Of a stretch of DNA of 64,000 nt, positions 24,740 to 35,488 are shown one piece after another (positions within the stretch are counted from its first letter, which is position 1; each line of letters begins with the position of its first letter). This DNA comes from Devosia sp. LC5 (GTDB lineage Bacteria > Pseudomonadota > Alphaproteobacteria > Rhizobiales > Devosiaceae), in NCBI RefSeq assembly GCF_000735585.1, contig NZ_JNNO01000034.1, positions 212,013-276,012 on the forward strand, in the 5' to 3' direction. The translations under genes were made by a program, and so were the position numbers. The notes beneath the pieces are model-generated. The model had not been told where the DNA came from. It saw only the letters and a program-made list of their open reading frames with translations, and did not search any database.

Positions 24740-26167
24740 ATGACCAGTAAAATCGTTCCCGTCATTCTCGCCGGTGGTCAGGGTACCCGCCTGTGGCCGA
24801 TGTCTCGAGCGGCGCGGCCCAAGCAGTTCATCGACTTGATGGGCGATCGCTCGCTCTACCAGCAGACGCTAGAACGTCTTGCCGGCTCAGACCGTTACGC
24901 GGCGCCGATTGTATTGACCAACACTGATTACCGCTTCGTGGTGGCCGAACAGGCGCAGGAGACCGGCATCGCGTTAGGCGCCATCCTGCTCGAGCCGGTG
25001 GCGCGCAATACCGCTGTGGCCATCGCCGCAGCGGCCTATCACGCACTGGACAAGGACCCTGAGGCGGTCCTGCATATCCTGGCATCCGACCATGCGATCA
25101 CCGCGGACGCCGCCTATTATGGCGCGATCGACAATGCCGAGGCGGCAGCAAGGGCAGGGTGGCTGGTGACCTTTGGCATCGTGCCAACACGCCCCGATAC
25201 CGGCTATGGCTACATCGCGGTAGGTGCGGCGCTGCCTGACGGCGCCAATCAGGTTGGCCGCTTTGTCGAAAAGCCCGATCTAGCGACGGCCGAGCGGCTC
25301 CTGGCAGAGGGGGGGTATGTCTGGAATTCGGGCATGTTCATGATCGCCGCCAAGACGTTCATCGCCGAATGCGAAGCGCTGGCCCCCGATACGGCTGCCG
25401 CGGCGCGCCAGGCGGTCGACCTAGCCAAGTCCGATCTCGACTTCGTGCGGCTGGACCCCGAGGCGTTCGGCGCCGCGCCGAGCACTTCAGTCGATTACGC
25501 CATCTTTGAAAAGACCGCCAAGGCCGTGGTGCTGCCAGTGACCTTCACCTGGTCCGATCTGGGGTCGTGGGATGCGGTATGGAGCGCCAACGCGCCCGAC
25601 GCTAACGGCAATGTGGTGCTCGGCTCGGCGCTGCTTTCCAGCTCCAGCAATACCCTGGTGATGACCGACGGTGCCCATGTAGTGGTCGAAGGGCTGAACG
25701 ACATTGCCATCATTGCTAGCCAGGACGCAATTTTTGTCGGCCGCCTGTCGGAGGCGCAGCGGGTCGGGGCGCTGGTCAAGCAGCTCAAGGCCGATCCGGC
25801 GACGCAGGTGTTGACCGAGACGCACAAGACCGCCTATCGCCCTTGGGGCGGTTATTCGTCCGTGCTGATGGCCGACCGTTTTCAGGTCAAGCGCCTCTTC
25901 GTCAAGCCAGGCAAGAAGCTGTCGCTGCAGAAGCACTTCCATCGCTCCGAGCACTGGGTGGTGGTCAAGGGTACCGCCGAGGTGACGATTGATGGGCAGA
26001 TATCGGTGTTGACCGAGAATCAGTCCATCTACCTGCCGCTGGGCTGCACGCACCGCCTCGCCAATCCGGGCAAGATCGAGCTCGAACTCATCGAAGTGCA
26101 GACCGGCTCCTATCTGGGCGAGGACGATATCGTGCGCACCGAAGACGATTTCGGCCGGGCGGGGTAA
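24740..26167 (+). CDS. manC: Mannose-1-phosphate guanylyltransferase / mannose-6-phosphate isomerase
   Basis: A bifunctional enzyme of about 475 residues. The N-terminal nucleotidyltransferase carries the signature LAGGQGTRLWPMSR and the FVEKPD motif, with WNSGMFM. The C-terminal cupin isomerase domain contains PGKKLSLQKHFHRSEHWVVV and LPLGCTHRLANPG, holding the metal-binding His/Glu/Gln set. It makes GDP-mannose from mannose-1-phosphate and GTP, and interconverts fructose-6-phosphate and mannose-6-phosphate. ATG 24740 has GAGG at 24731-24734; ATG 24725 is an alternative five codons upstream. It works with manB and supplies the Gmd/reductase pair downstream. Confidence 0.93.
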   Translation: MTSKIVPVILAGGQGTRLWPMSRAARPKQFIDLMGDRSLYQQTLERLAGSDRYAAPIVLTNTDYRFVVAEQAQETGIALGAILLEPVARNTAVAIAAAAYHALDKDPEAVLHILASDHAITADAAYYGAIDNAEAAARAGWLVTFGIVPTRPDTGYGYIAVGAALPDGANQVGRFVEKPDLATAERLLAEGGYVWNSGMFMIAAKTFIAECEALAPDTAAAARQAVDLAKSDLDFVRLDPEAFGAAPSTSVDYAIFEKTAKAVVLPVTFTWSDLGSWDAVWSANAPDANGNVVLGSALLSSSSNTLVMTDGAHVVVEGLNDIAIIASQDAIFVGRLSEAQRVGALVKQLKADPATQVLTETHKTAYRPWGGYSSVLMADRFQVKRLFVKPGKKLSLQKHFHRSEHWVVVKGTAEVTIDGQISVLTENQSIYLPLGCTHRLANPGKIELELIEVQTGSYLGEDDIVRTEDDFGRAG

Positions 26168-27472
<1,305 letters not shown>

Positions 27473-27488
27473 TTGAGTGAGTAGCCTC

Positions 27489-28460
27489 ATGCGCGTTCTC
27501 ATAACCGGCGGGGCCGGGTTTGTTGGAACACATGCGGTCAGGCTACTGCAAGAGCGCTACGGCTCACAGCTGCGACTCGCTTCTACTTCCAAATCGGCCC
27601 ACTCGGTGCCTTTGCCGGATGGGTGCGAGCGGCGCATTCTCGACATTACCGATGCGCAGTCGGTTCTCGATACGATCGAGAGCTGGCAGCCTACTCATAT
27701 CCTGCACCTGGCCGGCATTGCGGCGCCAATAGCAGCCAGTACGCAGCCGGACGAAGCCTGGCGGGTTCATGTTTTTGGCGCGCGCAATCTGGGGCGGGCC
27801 ATTCTCGAAAAGGCGCCTCATTGCACGTTGCTTCACGTCGGCTCGGGTTTGATCTATGGCGGCTCCGCGCGCTCAAGTCTGGCGCTGGATGAAAACGCCG
27901 TTCTCGATCCGCTCGATGAATACGGAGTGACCAAGGCGGCGGCCGATTTGGCGATGGGGGTGCTTGCGGCAAAGGGCCTCAAGGTCATCCGATTGCGACC
28001 GTTCAACCACACCGGGCCAGGTCAGAGCGAAGACTTCGTTGTGCCCGCATTTGCAATGCAGATCGCTCGCATAGAAGCGGGGCTTATGAAGCCCGTCCTG
28101 CGCGTGGGTAACCTCGAGGCTGAACGGGATTTTCTGGATGTGCGCGACGTTGTGGGGGCCTATCTCTGCGCCATTGATCGTTCACCTGCCATCGCGCCCG
28201 GCTCGATTTACAATATTGCTTCTGGAGAGCCCCGCCGCATTTCGGATATCTTGGAAACGATGCTGTCGCTCAGTTCAGCCGCCATCGCGGTAGAACGCGA
28301 CGAGGCGCGCATGAGACCAAGCGATATCCCGAGGGTCATCGGAAATTCCAGCAAGGCTCACGCTGAATTGGGATGGTCAGCCCGCCATTCTTTCGCCCAA
28401 ACACTGCAGCAAGTGCTTGACGATTGCCGGCGACAAATCGGCAACCCCTTCCCGACATGA
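27489..28460 (+). CDS. rmd: NAD-dependent epimerase/reductase, probable GDP-6-deoxy-D-mannose reductase
   Basis: A 323-residue extended SDR with TGGAGFVGTHAV at the N-terminus, Ser at HVGSGLIYG and catalytic Tyr-x3-Lys in EYGVTKAAAD. The stretch LRPFNHTGPGQSEDFVVPAF is typical of the Rmd group, which reduces GDP-4-keto-6-deoxymannose to GDP-D-rhamnose. GDP-fucose synthase would be longer and have a different pattern, so GDP-D-rhamnose is the favoured product; this is an inference. A GTG at 27477 is in frame but ATG 27489 places the nucleotide-binding motif normally. Spacing to gmd is 16 bases. Confidence 0.82.
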   Translation: MRVLITGGAGFVGTHAVRLLQERYGSQLRLASTSKSAHSVPLPDGCERRILDITDAQSVLDTIESWQPTHILHLAGIAAPIAASTQPDEAWRVHVFGARNLGRAILEKAPHCTLLHVGSGLIYGGSARSSLALDENAVLDPLDEYGVTKAAADLAMGVLAAKGLKVIRLRPFNHTGPGQSEDFVVPAFAMQIARIEAGLMKPVLRVGNLEAERDFLDVRDVVGAYLCAIDRSPAIAPGSIYNIASGEPRRISDILETMLSLSSAAIAVERDEARMRPSDIPRVIGNSSKAHAELGWSARHSFAQTLQQVLDDCRRQIGNPFPT

Positions 28461-28472
28461 AAGTGTAAGCAG

Positions 28473-29258
28473 ATGCTTATGGCAGTCTGGCGATATCGAA
28501 ATTTTATTCTCGCATCGATATTCGGTGAGCTCAAAGGGCGCTTCGCGCGCTCGCGCTTGGGCCTCTTTTGGTCGATTCTTCACCCACTGGCCCAGGCGGC
28601 AATCTTTGCGCTGGTGCTGGCCGAAGTTCTCGGCGCAAAACTGCCGGGCATCGAGGACAAAGCGGCCTATCCGATTTATCTGCTCGCCGGCATGGCGGCA
28701 TGGGCCTTGTTCACCGAGATCCTAACGCGCTGTATAACCGTCTTTGTCGATTATGGCGCAACGCTCAAGAAAATCGCCTTCCCCAGAATATGCCTGCCCG
28801 TTATCGTCTGGGGCGGGGCTCTTCTCAACCATGTGCTCTTGCTCCTGGCGATCATGGTTGTGTTCATGTTTATGGGGCATCCGCCAGGCTTGGCCTGGTT
28901 CGCGGTGCCGGTCGGGATCGTGCTTATCTCTCTGTTCGCTTTTGGGCTCGGCTTGACGCTTGGGCTGTTCAATGTGTTCGTACGGGATATTGGCCAGGTA
29001 ATGACTGTGGTTATCCAGCTGTGGTTCTGGCTCACCCCGGTCGTTTATCCACTCCAGATCGTGCCTGAGCACCTGATGTGGCTAACCCATCTCAATCCGA
29101 TGGTCGCCTTGGTCGGCATCTACCAAAATGCCCTGTTGCTTGATCAATGGCCCGACTTCATGCCGCTCATCATTCCCGCCGCTTTGGCGTTGGGGTTGGC
29201 GGGCATGGCTTTCGTCGTGTTCCGGCGCGGCAGCGCCGAATTGGTGGACGCGCTATGA
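28473..29258 (+). CDS. wzm: ABC-2 type polysaccharide export permease (Wzm)
   Basis: A 261-residue membrane protein with six predicted helices and the N-terminal pattern FILASIFGELKGRFARSRLG then LFWSILHPLAQ typical of Wzm/KpsM-type O-antigen exporters. The C-terminal part holds WFWLTPVVYPL and LMWLTHLNPMVALVGIYQ, also characteristic. It pairs with the Wzt ATPase, which starts in its stop codon (ATGA). Together they would move a completed, lipid-linked glycan across the inner membrane. Confidence 0.92.
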   Translation: MLMAVWRYRNFILASIFGELKGRFARSRLGLFWSILHPLAQAAIFALVLAEVLGAKLPGIEDKAAYPIYLLAGMAAWALFTEILTRCITVFVDYGATLKKIAFPRICLPVIVWGGALLNHVLLLLAIMVVFMFMGHPPGLAWFAVPVGIVLISLFAFGLGLTLGLFNVFVRDIGQVMTVVIQLWFWLTPVVYPLQIVPEHLMWLTHLNPMVALVGIYQNALLLDQWPDFMPLIIPAALALGLAGMAFVVFRRGSAELVDAL

Positions 29259-30496
29259 CACAGACCATTCTTGCAGTTGAGGGCGTTGGCAAGCGCTATA
29301 CGAAATATGCATCCAATCTGGGCCGCTTTGCCAATTGGTTCGGAGCCTCGATCAAGCCCGAAAGCGAGGCTTGGGTATTGCACGATATCAACTTTGCGCT
29401 CGAAAGGGGCCAGAGCCTGGCACTGATCGGGGCAAACGGTGCGGGCAAGAGCACATTGCTCAAAATCATTACCGGTACCGTGCGGCCCAGTGTGGGCCGA
29501 GTGACGTTGAATGGGCGCGTCAGCGCCATTCTGGAATTGGGGCTTGGCTTCAATCCAGAGTTTACCGGGCGTGACAACATCTACCAGGCGGGCGGCCTCA
29601 TGGGCTTCTCGCACGAGCAATTGAGCCAGCTGATGCCCGAGATCGAGGCATTCTCCGAGCTTGCCGAGTATTTCGACCAGCCCCTGCGGGTTTATTCCTC
29701 CGGCATGCACGCGCGGCTGGCATTCTCGCTGGCGACCGCGGTCAGGCCCGACGTGCTGATCGTCGACGAGGTCCTGTCGGTGGGCGACAGCTACTTCCAG
29801 CACAAGAGCTTTGATAAGATTCGCCAGTTCAAGGAGCAGGGAACGGCCATCCTGTTTGTGTCTCACAGCATGGGGGATGTGCGCGCATTATGCGACCGCG
29901 TGTTGCTCATCGAAAAAGGCACAGTCCTCAAAGACGGCGAGCCCGACATAGTGATCGACTACTATAACGCCATGATAGCCGAGAGGGAAAACGCTCGGTT
30001 GACCATCGAGCAAGGCAGAACCAAAGAAGGCTGGTCCTATACACGCTCGGGCACCTACGAAATCACCAGCGAAACACTGGAACTCCTGGACGCAGACACC
30101 AGAGAGCCTGTTGCGGTGGCTCGTGTGGGCCAGGAGCTTGTTTTGCGTCTCGTAGCGAGGGCGGGGGCTGATCTGGGCCAACTCGTTCTCGGATATATGC
30201 TACGAGATCGCACCGGACACGTCGTTTGGGGAACCAATACCTGGCATACCGGGCAGGCCTTGAAAGACATTGAAAATGGGGAAACGGTCGCGTTCGAACT
30301 AAATTTTACCTGCTCGCTTGGCCCTGGATCTTACTCTTTTAGTCCGGCCCTAGTCAGTTCGGATACCCATTTAGAAAACAACTATGAATGGCAAGATAAC
30401 GCTCTTGTTTTTGATGTTATCAATGCAGATGAAAAATACTTCATCGGAACGAATTTCTTGCCGTCAATATTCAACATTGACCGGAGCGGTCAGTGA
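29255..30496 (+). CDS. wzt: ABC exporter ATP-binding protein with C-terminal glycan-binding domain (Wzt)
   Basis: A 413-residue protein. The ATPase half has Walker A GANGAGKST (Lys65), the signature YSSGMHARLAFSLA and Walker B VLIVDEVLSVGD. The C-terminal third (about residues 250-413) is a beta-sandwich domain like the O-antigen-binding domain of Wzt proteins (SETLELLDADTREPV, MLRDRTGHVVWGTNTW, FSPALVS). In O8/O9a systems such a domain recognises the modified chain terminus before export. Its presence next to an FkbM methyltransferase suggests that export here is also coupled to methyl capping (inference). It starts at 29255 in an ATGA overlap with wzm. Confidence 0.92.
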   Translation: MTQTILAVEGVGKRYTKYASNLGRFANWFGASIKPESEAWVLHDINFALERGQSLALIGANGAGKSTLLKIITGTVRPSVGRVTLNGRVSAILELGLGFNPEFTGRDNIYQAGGLMGFSHEQLSQLMPEIEAFSELAEYFDQPLRVYSSGMHARLAFSLATAVRPDVLIVDEVLSVGDSYFQHKSFDKIRQFKEQGTAILFVSHSMGDVRALCDRVLLIEKGTVLKDGEPDIVIDYYNAMIAERENARLTIEQGRTKEGWSYTRSGTYEITSETLELLDADTREPVAVARVGQELVLRLVARAGADLGQLVLGYMLRDRTGHVVWGTNTWHTGQALKDIENGETVAFELNFTCSLGPGSYSFSPALVSSDTHLENNYEWQDNALVFDVINADEKYFIGTNFLPSIFNIDRSGQ

Positions 30497-31761
30497 CTTT
30501 CACCTCATACGCCCAAAATTTTGAGGATGTGATTCTTTGGCGTGCGCTCAAGCATGTTGATGTTGGCTTCTACATCGACATAGGCGCGCAGGATCCCATC
30601 AAGGACTCAGTAAGTCGAGGGTTCTATGAGCAGGGCTGGCGCGGGGTGCATGTTGAGGCCAATCCCTTCTACTCAGAGCGGCTGCGTAAGAACAGACCTG
30701 ATGAGGACGTGCTTGAAGTTGCGGTTGATCGGCAAGAAGGCGAAATTGCGTTCTTTGACATAGCAGAAACTGGCCTAAGTACCGGGGATACAGCGGTCGC
30801 CCGCGAACACGAGGCTCAGGGAAGGCATGTAACAGAGGTTGTCGTAAAGAGCTGTCCTTTGTCTGTCATTCTGAAGCGATTTCGGGATCGAGATATCCAC
30901 TGGCTCAAGATCGACGTCGAAGGAATGGAGGAGGCCGTCATTGATGGTTGGTTGCCTTCGGATGTTCGGCCCTGGATCGTTGTGATTGAGAGCACGCTGC
31001 CTGGGACGCAGGAGCCGTCAAGTCAGCTCTGGGAGCCCAAGCTTCTAAGTTTGGGGTATGAGTTTGCATATTTCGATGGCCTCAACCGGTTCTTCGTTAG
31101 CCTGGAAAAACTCGAGCTAAAAACGGCGTTCGGTGCTGGACCAAATGTTTTCGACAGTTTCATTCTGGCCGACACTTCTGATTTTATCGTCCAGAATGAA
31201 GAAACCGGGCACTCCAAGATTGCTGTCTTGGAACGAGAGGCGCGTCGGGCGCTGGAGACCCGGATCGAGGAACAACGAGAGCTTCTTTCCACCGCCAGGC
31301 AGCAGTTGCAGGCAGAAAATTTCGCTCGTCTGGCAGTCGAGTCTGAGCTTTCTCATTTGGCGCGACAGCTGGATGCTCTGACGGCATCTCGTTCGTGGCG
31401 GATTACCGCGCCATTGCGAGTGGCCGTAGATGCGATGAAATGGTTCAGCGCTGGCGCTTACGCTTGGTTGACTCTCAAACCAGGAACGCGGCCGCGTCGA
31501 ATGGCGCGACGCCTGGCCGTTAACATGGGTCGTCAGCTTCTAGCCAATCCGAAACTCGCGCGTCGTTCCAGGCGTCTCGCAAGCATGTTGCCTAGTTCGA
31601 TCCAAGCGAAACTGCGGTCGATGATCAAGGGGGCGGCCGTTATGCCACCAATAAAAAATACGATCGCCCTTTCAGTCACGGACACATCTGAGCTTCCGGC
31701 TCGCGCCAAGGAAATATACGCGCTGTTGTTGATAGAGCAGCGTGATCGGAAGGTGGACTGA
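30493..31761 (+). CDS. FkbM family methyltransferase with C-terminal coiled coil
   Basis: A 422-residue protein. Residues about 25-190 are an SAM-dependent FkbM-type methyltransferase: YIDIGAQDP, GWRGVHVEANPFYSERLR and IHWLKIDVEGMEEAVIDGW. Residues about 235-300 form a heptad-like coiled coil (LEREARRALETRIEEQRELL and following) ending in the ASRSWRITAPLR motif common in polysaccharide glycosyltransferases. The last 100 residues are Arg-rich with possible amphipathic helices. A methyltransferase plus coiled coil plus basic tail recalls WbdD, the chain terminator and ruler of O9a polymannan, but no kinase domain is present. It starts at a GTG overlapping the wzt stop. Confidence 0.85.
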   Translation: MTFTSYAQNFEDVILWRALKHVDVGFYIDIGAQDPIKDSVSRGFYEQGWRGVHVEANPFYSERLRKNRPDEDVLEVAVDRQEGEIAFFDIAETGLSTGDTAVAREHEAQGRHVTEVVVKSCPLSVILKRFRDRDIHWLKIDVEGMEEAVIDGWLPSDVRPWIVVIESTLPGTQEPSSQLWEPKLLSLGYEFAYFDGLNRFFVSLEKLELKTAFGAGPNVFDSFILADTSDFIVQNEETGHSKIAVLEREARRALETRIEEQRELLSTARQQLQAENFARLAVESELSHLARQLDALTASRSWRITAPLRVAVDAMKWFSAGAYAWLTLKPGTRPRRMARRLAVNMGRQLLANPKLARRSRRLASMLPSSIQAKLRSMIKGAAVMPPIKNTIALSVTDTSELPARAKEIYALLLIEQRDRKVD

Positions 31762-34700
31762 TGCGGATCGTGATTGACCTGCAAGGCGCGCAATCTACCG
31801 GCAGCAGGAACCGGGGGATAGGTCGATACTCTATTGCACTTGCCAAGGCCATCATCCGCAATCGCGGCAGTCACGAGGTTTTCGTTGTACTAAGTGATTT
31901 ATTTTCTGACACAATCGATCCGATTGTCCAGGATTTGCGGAGTATTCTACCCGCTGGCAATGTTCGCGTCTGGAAAGCGCTCGGCCCAACCAATATAATG
32001 AAACTGGAAAATAACTGGCGCCGGGTCGTTGCTGAGCAGACACGCGAGGCCTTCCTTGCCAGCCTCAATCCAGATGTCATTCTGGTTAGTAGCATGTTCG
32101 AGGGGCTAGGGGATGATGCCGTTACAAGCATTGGCACCATGGGGCCCGGCCCCCTGACTGCTGTCATTCTCTTCGACTTGATACCCTTGATTCACCGCAA
32201 GCCCTATCTCGACAACGCCGCGGTCGAAAGTTGGTACCTAGAGAAGATTGAACATTTGCGCCGAGCTGACCTTTGGCTTGCAATCTCGGAGTCATCCCGG
32301 CGAGAGGGGATTGAATACTTGGGTGCTACCGAGTTTCGATGCCAATCAATCTCCACAGATGCCGAATCCCAATTCCGGGAAATCGAGATATCGGACGCAG
32401 ATGAGCGCGCTTTACGCGAGCGATACGCCCTCGATCGTCCCTTCGTGATGTATACGGGCGGCATCGACCATCGCAAAAATATCGAAGGGCTGATTTCAGC
32501 TTATGCGAGGCTCCCGGCGGAAATACGCGACAGCCATAGGCTTGCGATCGTCTGCTCTGTCCATCCTGCCGAAAAGGCAAGACTGGAAAATCTGGCCCGA
32601 CAAGCCGGTCTGGGGCCAGGCGATTTGGTTACGACCGGTTTTGTCCCAGAGGACGATCTGGTGGCACTTTACAATTTATGTACCTTGTTCGTCTTCCCTT
32701 CCTGGCACGAAGGATTTGGTTTACCCGCGCTCGAGGCAATGCGATGCGGCGCCCGGGTCATAGGTTCAAATACATCGAGCATTCCAGAAGTCATCGGGCT
32801 GGATGAGGCGCTCTTCGATCCGCGATCGGAGGATGCGATGGTTGCCGCACTGCACCGCGGACTGGCGGATGAGGCATATCGCCAGCGTTTGCTGGACCAT
32901 GGAAAGGTGCAGGCTCAAAGCTTTTCCTGGGACACGAGCGCGCAAAAGGCGATCTCCGCAATGGAGCGCTTGGTGCATGAAAAATTCGGCAAAGAAGTCG
33001 CGGGCACGGAAATGACCCCTTGGCGGCCGCGATTGGCTTATGTATCCCCTCTGCCGCCGGAAAGGAGCGGCATCGCCGACTACAGTTCTGAACTTTTGCG
33101 CGTTTTAGCGGAGCACTACCAGATCGACGTTATTGTTAACCAGAAGCAAGTTTCCGATCCGTGGATCAACAAAAACTGCGGCATTCGGACCCCAGACTGG
33201 TTACTCTCGAATTCAGGATACTATGATCGTGTCCTCTATCATTTTGGGAATTCCGCCTTTCATCAACATATGTTCGATCTGCTCGACGCTGTTCCCGGCG
33301 TTGTTGTCCTGCATGATTTTTTCTTGTCTAACATCGCTGCACATATGGAGGCTCTTCACATCGCCCCTGGCTTCTGGGTGCATGCGCTCTATGAGGCGCA
33401 TGGGTATGTCGCGCTCAAGGAGCGCCTTACGGCAGTGGACACCGCTGATGTGATCTGGACCTATCCATGTAGCTTGCGCGTTGTCCGAAATAGCCTTGGA
33501 ATGATCAGCCATTCGCCTCATTCACTTCGCCTGGCGAAGGAATGGTATGGCGACGATGGCGAGCAATGGGCCGTCATCCCTCTGCTGCGTAATCCTGCCG
33601 TAAGCACAGCAAAGGAAGCGGCACGCAGGAAGCTGGGCATTAAGTCTTCAGATTTCGTTGTTTGCAGTTTTGGGATGATCACCCCAGGCAAGCAAAGTCT
33701 GCGTTTGCTTGAGGCCTGGCAGAAGTCGTCCCTGGCGCGCAGTCCGGATTGCCGACTCATCTACGTGGGTGAAAATCATGTTGGCGATTATGGACAAGCA
33801 CTCGTCCAACGGGCCCAAGAGGGCGATAATGCAGATAGGGTTCAAATAAGCGGGTGGGTAGGTGCGCCCACCTTCCAGGATTATCTGGCGGCCGCCGATA
33901 TGGCGGTGCAGCTGCGAACGCTGTCTCGTGGAGAGACGTCCGCTGCGGTGCTCGATTGCATGGGCTATGGGCTGCCCACTATTGTGAATGCAAACGGCAG
34001 CATGGCTGACCTGCCGGACCATGCAGTTCTGAAGTTGCCGGACGATTTCGACGACGAGGAGCTGGTCGATGCCATCGAACAATTATGGCAGGATCGAGAG
34101 CGCAGGGAACGCTTGGGCCTGACGGCGCGCGATTTCATTCTTGATCAACACGACCCGACGCGTTGCGCCGTGCAATATCGTGAGGCGATTGAGGATTTTT
34201 ATCGCCGGGCCACCCATAGCTGGCGGGGCCTGTCAAAGGCGATCGGCACGATGCCGGATGTTCAACACAATAAGAGCGAACTCATGGGGTTGGCACATGC
34301 GCTGGCCCAAACATTCCCGGCCGTACCGCGCCAGAGGCAAATTCTGGTAGACGTGTCCACGCTAGTCGAGCGTGATGCGGAAACCGGCATCCAGCGGGTG
34401 GTTCGCAATGTGCTCAGACAATGGCTTCACAGGCCGCCAGCCGGATATCGGGTTGAGCCGGTTTATGCGACCCCAAATTCTGGCTATCGCTATGCTCGGC
34501 GCTTCACCCTGGGTTTCTTGGGGTGCAGCGATGAGCTCCTGGAGGACGAGCCTATCGATTTTGCGCAAGGCGACATGTTCCTGGGGCTCGACCTTCAGCC
34601 TTATGGAGTCATGATCCACAGGGATTTCTATCAGGAGTTGCGGCGCTATGGTGTTTGGGTCGGCTTTGTCGTTTATGATCTATTGAGCGTACGGATGCCC

Positions 34701-35486
34701 CAGCATTTTGTGCCGGGCGCAGATGCGGAATTTTTCAATTGGCTCACTGTTGTTGCTGAGAACGATGGCGCCGTTTGCATCTCACGAGCAGTCGCAGCCG
34801 ATTTGGACCAATGGGTCGATACGCATGTACGCGACAGGAAAGGGCAACTCCGCATCAGCTCTTTTCACATGGGCGCCGATCTTGATGATCATAACGGATC
34901 GACCGGTTTGCCGGACGATGCGACCGAGTTTTTGCACCGTCTGACCGCGTCTCCCAGTTTTTTGATGGTCGGAACGATCGAACCGCGGAAGAGCCACGCA
35001 CAGGTGCTCGCCGCGTTCGAGCTGCTCCTAGAGCAAGGAGTAGAGGCTAATCTCGTCATCGTCGGCAAGCTGGGATGGAGCTCTGAGGCGGTTGTAAAAA
35101 AGCTGCGTGGTCATCCACAGCTTGGTAAGCGCATATTTTGGCTTGAGAACGTTTCTGATCAGTATCTCGACCGAATCTATGCTGCCTCAATTTGCCTGAT
35201 TGCTGCGTCCGAGGGAGAGGGATTTGGCTTGCCGCTAATCGAGGCAGCGCGGCACAAGTTGCCAGTTCTTGCTCGTGACATACCCGTCTTTAGAGAAGTA
35301 GCAGGGGCCCACGCAGCGTACTTCCAGGGAGGAACGCCTGAGGATCTGGCAGCAGCTATCAGGCAATGGCTGGAACTATATCGCAAGGACGAACATCCTC
35401 GCTCCGATGACATGCCTTGGCAGACCTGGGCGCAAAGTGCCCGCCAGTTGATGCAGGCCGTTGGTCTCGATGCCGCGATCCGCTGA
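31761..35486 (+). CDS. Three-domain GT4 family glycosyltransferase
   Basis: A 1241-residue protein made of three tandem GT-B glycosyltransferase modules. Module 1 spans about 1-410 (LQGAQSTGSRNRGIGRYSIA, EGFGLPALEAMRCG). Module 2 spans about 417-830 (YVSPLPPERSGIADYSSELL, with a weaker RGETSAAVLDCMGYGLPTI). Module 3 spans about 855-1241 (ETGIQRVVRNVL, EGEGFGLPLIEAARH). Modules 1 and 3 keep the E-x7-E motif of retaining GT4 enzymes; module 2 reads Glu-x-Ser-Ala-Ala instead and may be altered. Multi-module transferases such as WbdA polymerise repeat units in ABC-dependent systems. The ATG shares a base with the methyltransferase stop. Confidence 0.88.
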   Translation: MRIVIDLQGAQSTGSRNRGIGRYSIALAKAIIRNRGSHEVFVVLSDLFSDTIDPIVQDLRSILPAGNVRVWKALGPTNIMKLENNWRRVVAEQTREAFLASLNPDVILVSSMFEGLGDDAVTSIGTMGPGPLTAVILFDLIPLIHRKPYLDNAAVESWYLEKIEHLRRADLWLAISESSRREGIEYLGATEFRCQSISTDAESQFREIEISDADERALRERYALDRPFVMYTGGIDHRKNIEGLISAYARLPAEIRDSHRLAIVCSVHPAEKARLENLARQAGLGPGDLVTTGFVPEDDLVALYNLCTLFVFPSWHEGFGLPALEAMRCGARVIGSNTSSIPEVIGLDEALFDPRSEDAMVAALHRGLADEAYRQRLLDHGKVQAQSFSWDTSAQKAISAMERLVHEKFGKEVAGTEMTPWRPRLAYVSPLPPERSGIADYSSELLRVLAEHYQIDVIVNQKQVSDPWINKNCGIRTPDWLLSNSGYYDRVLYHFGNSAFHQHMFDLLDAVPGVVVLHDFFLSNIAAHMEALHIAPGFWVHALYEAHGYVALKERLTAVDTADVIWTYPCSLRVVRNSLGMISHSPHSLRLAKEWYGDDGEQWAVIPLLRNPAVSTAKEAARRKLGIKSSDFVVCSFGMITPGKQSLRLLEAWQKSSLARSPDCRLIYVGENHVGDYGQALVQRAQEGDNADRVQISGWVGAPTFQDYLAAADMAVQLRTLSRGETSAAVLDCMGYGLPTIVNANGSMADLPDHAVLKLPDDFDDEELVDAIEQLWQDRERRERLGLTARDFILDQHDPTRCAVQYREAIEDFYRRATHSWRGLSKAIGTMPDVQHNKSELMGLAHALAQTFPAVPRQRQILVDVSTLVERDAETGIQRVVRNVLRQWLHRPPAGYRVEPVYATPNSGYRYARRFTLGFLGCSDELLEDEPIDFAQGDMFLGLDLQPYGVMIHRDFYQELRRYGVWVGFVVYDLLSVRMPQHFVPGADAEFFNWLTVVAENDGAVCISRAVAADLDQWVDTHVRDRKGQLRISSFHMGADLDDHNGSTGLPDDATEFLHRLTASPSFLMVGTIEPRKSHAQVLAAFELLLEQGVEANLVIVGKLGWSSEAVVKKLRGHPQLGKRIFWLENVSDQYLDRIYAASICLIAASEGEGFGLPLIEAARHKLPVLARDIPVFREVAGAHAAYFQGGTPEDLAAAIRQWLELYRKDEHPRSDDMPWQTWAQSARQLMQAVGLDAAIR

Positions 35487-35488
35487 CG

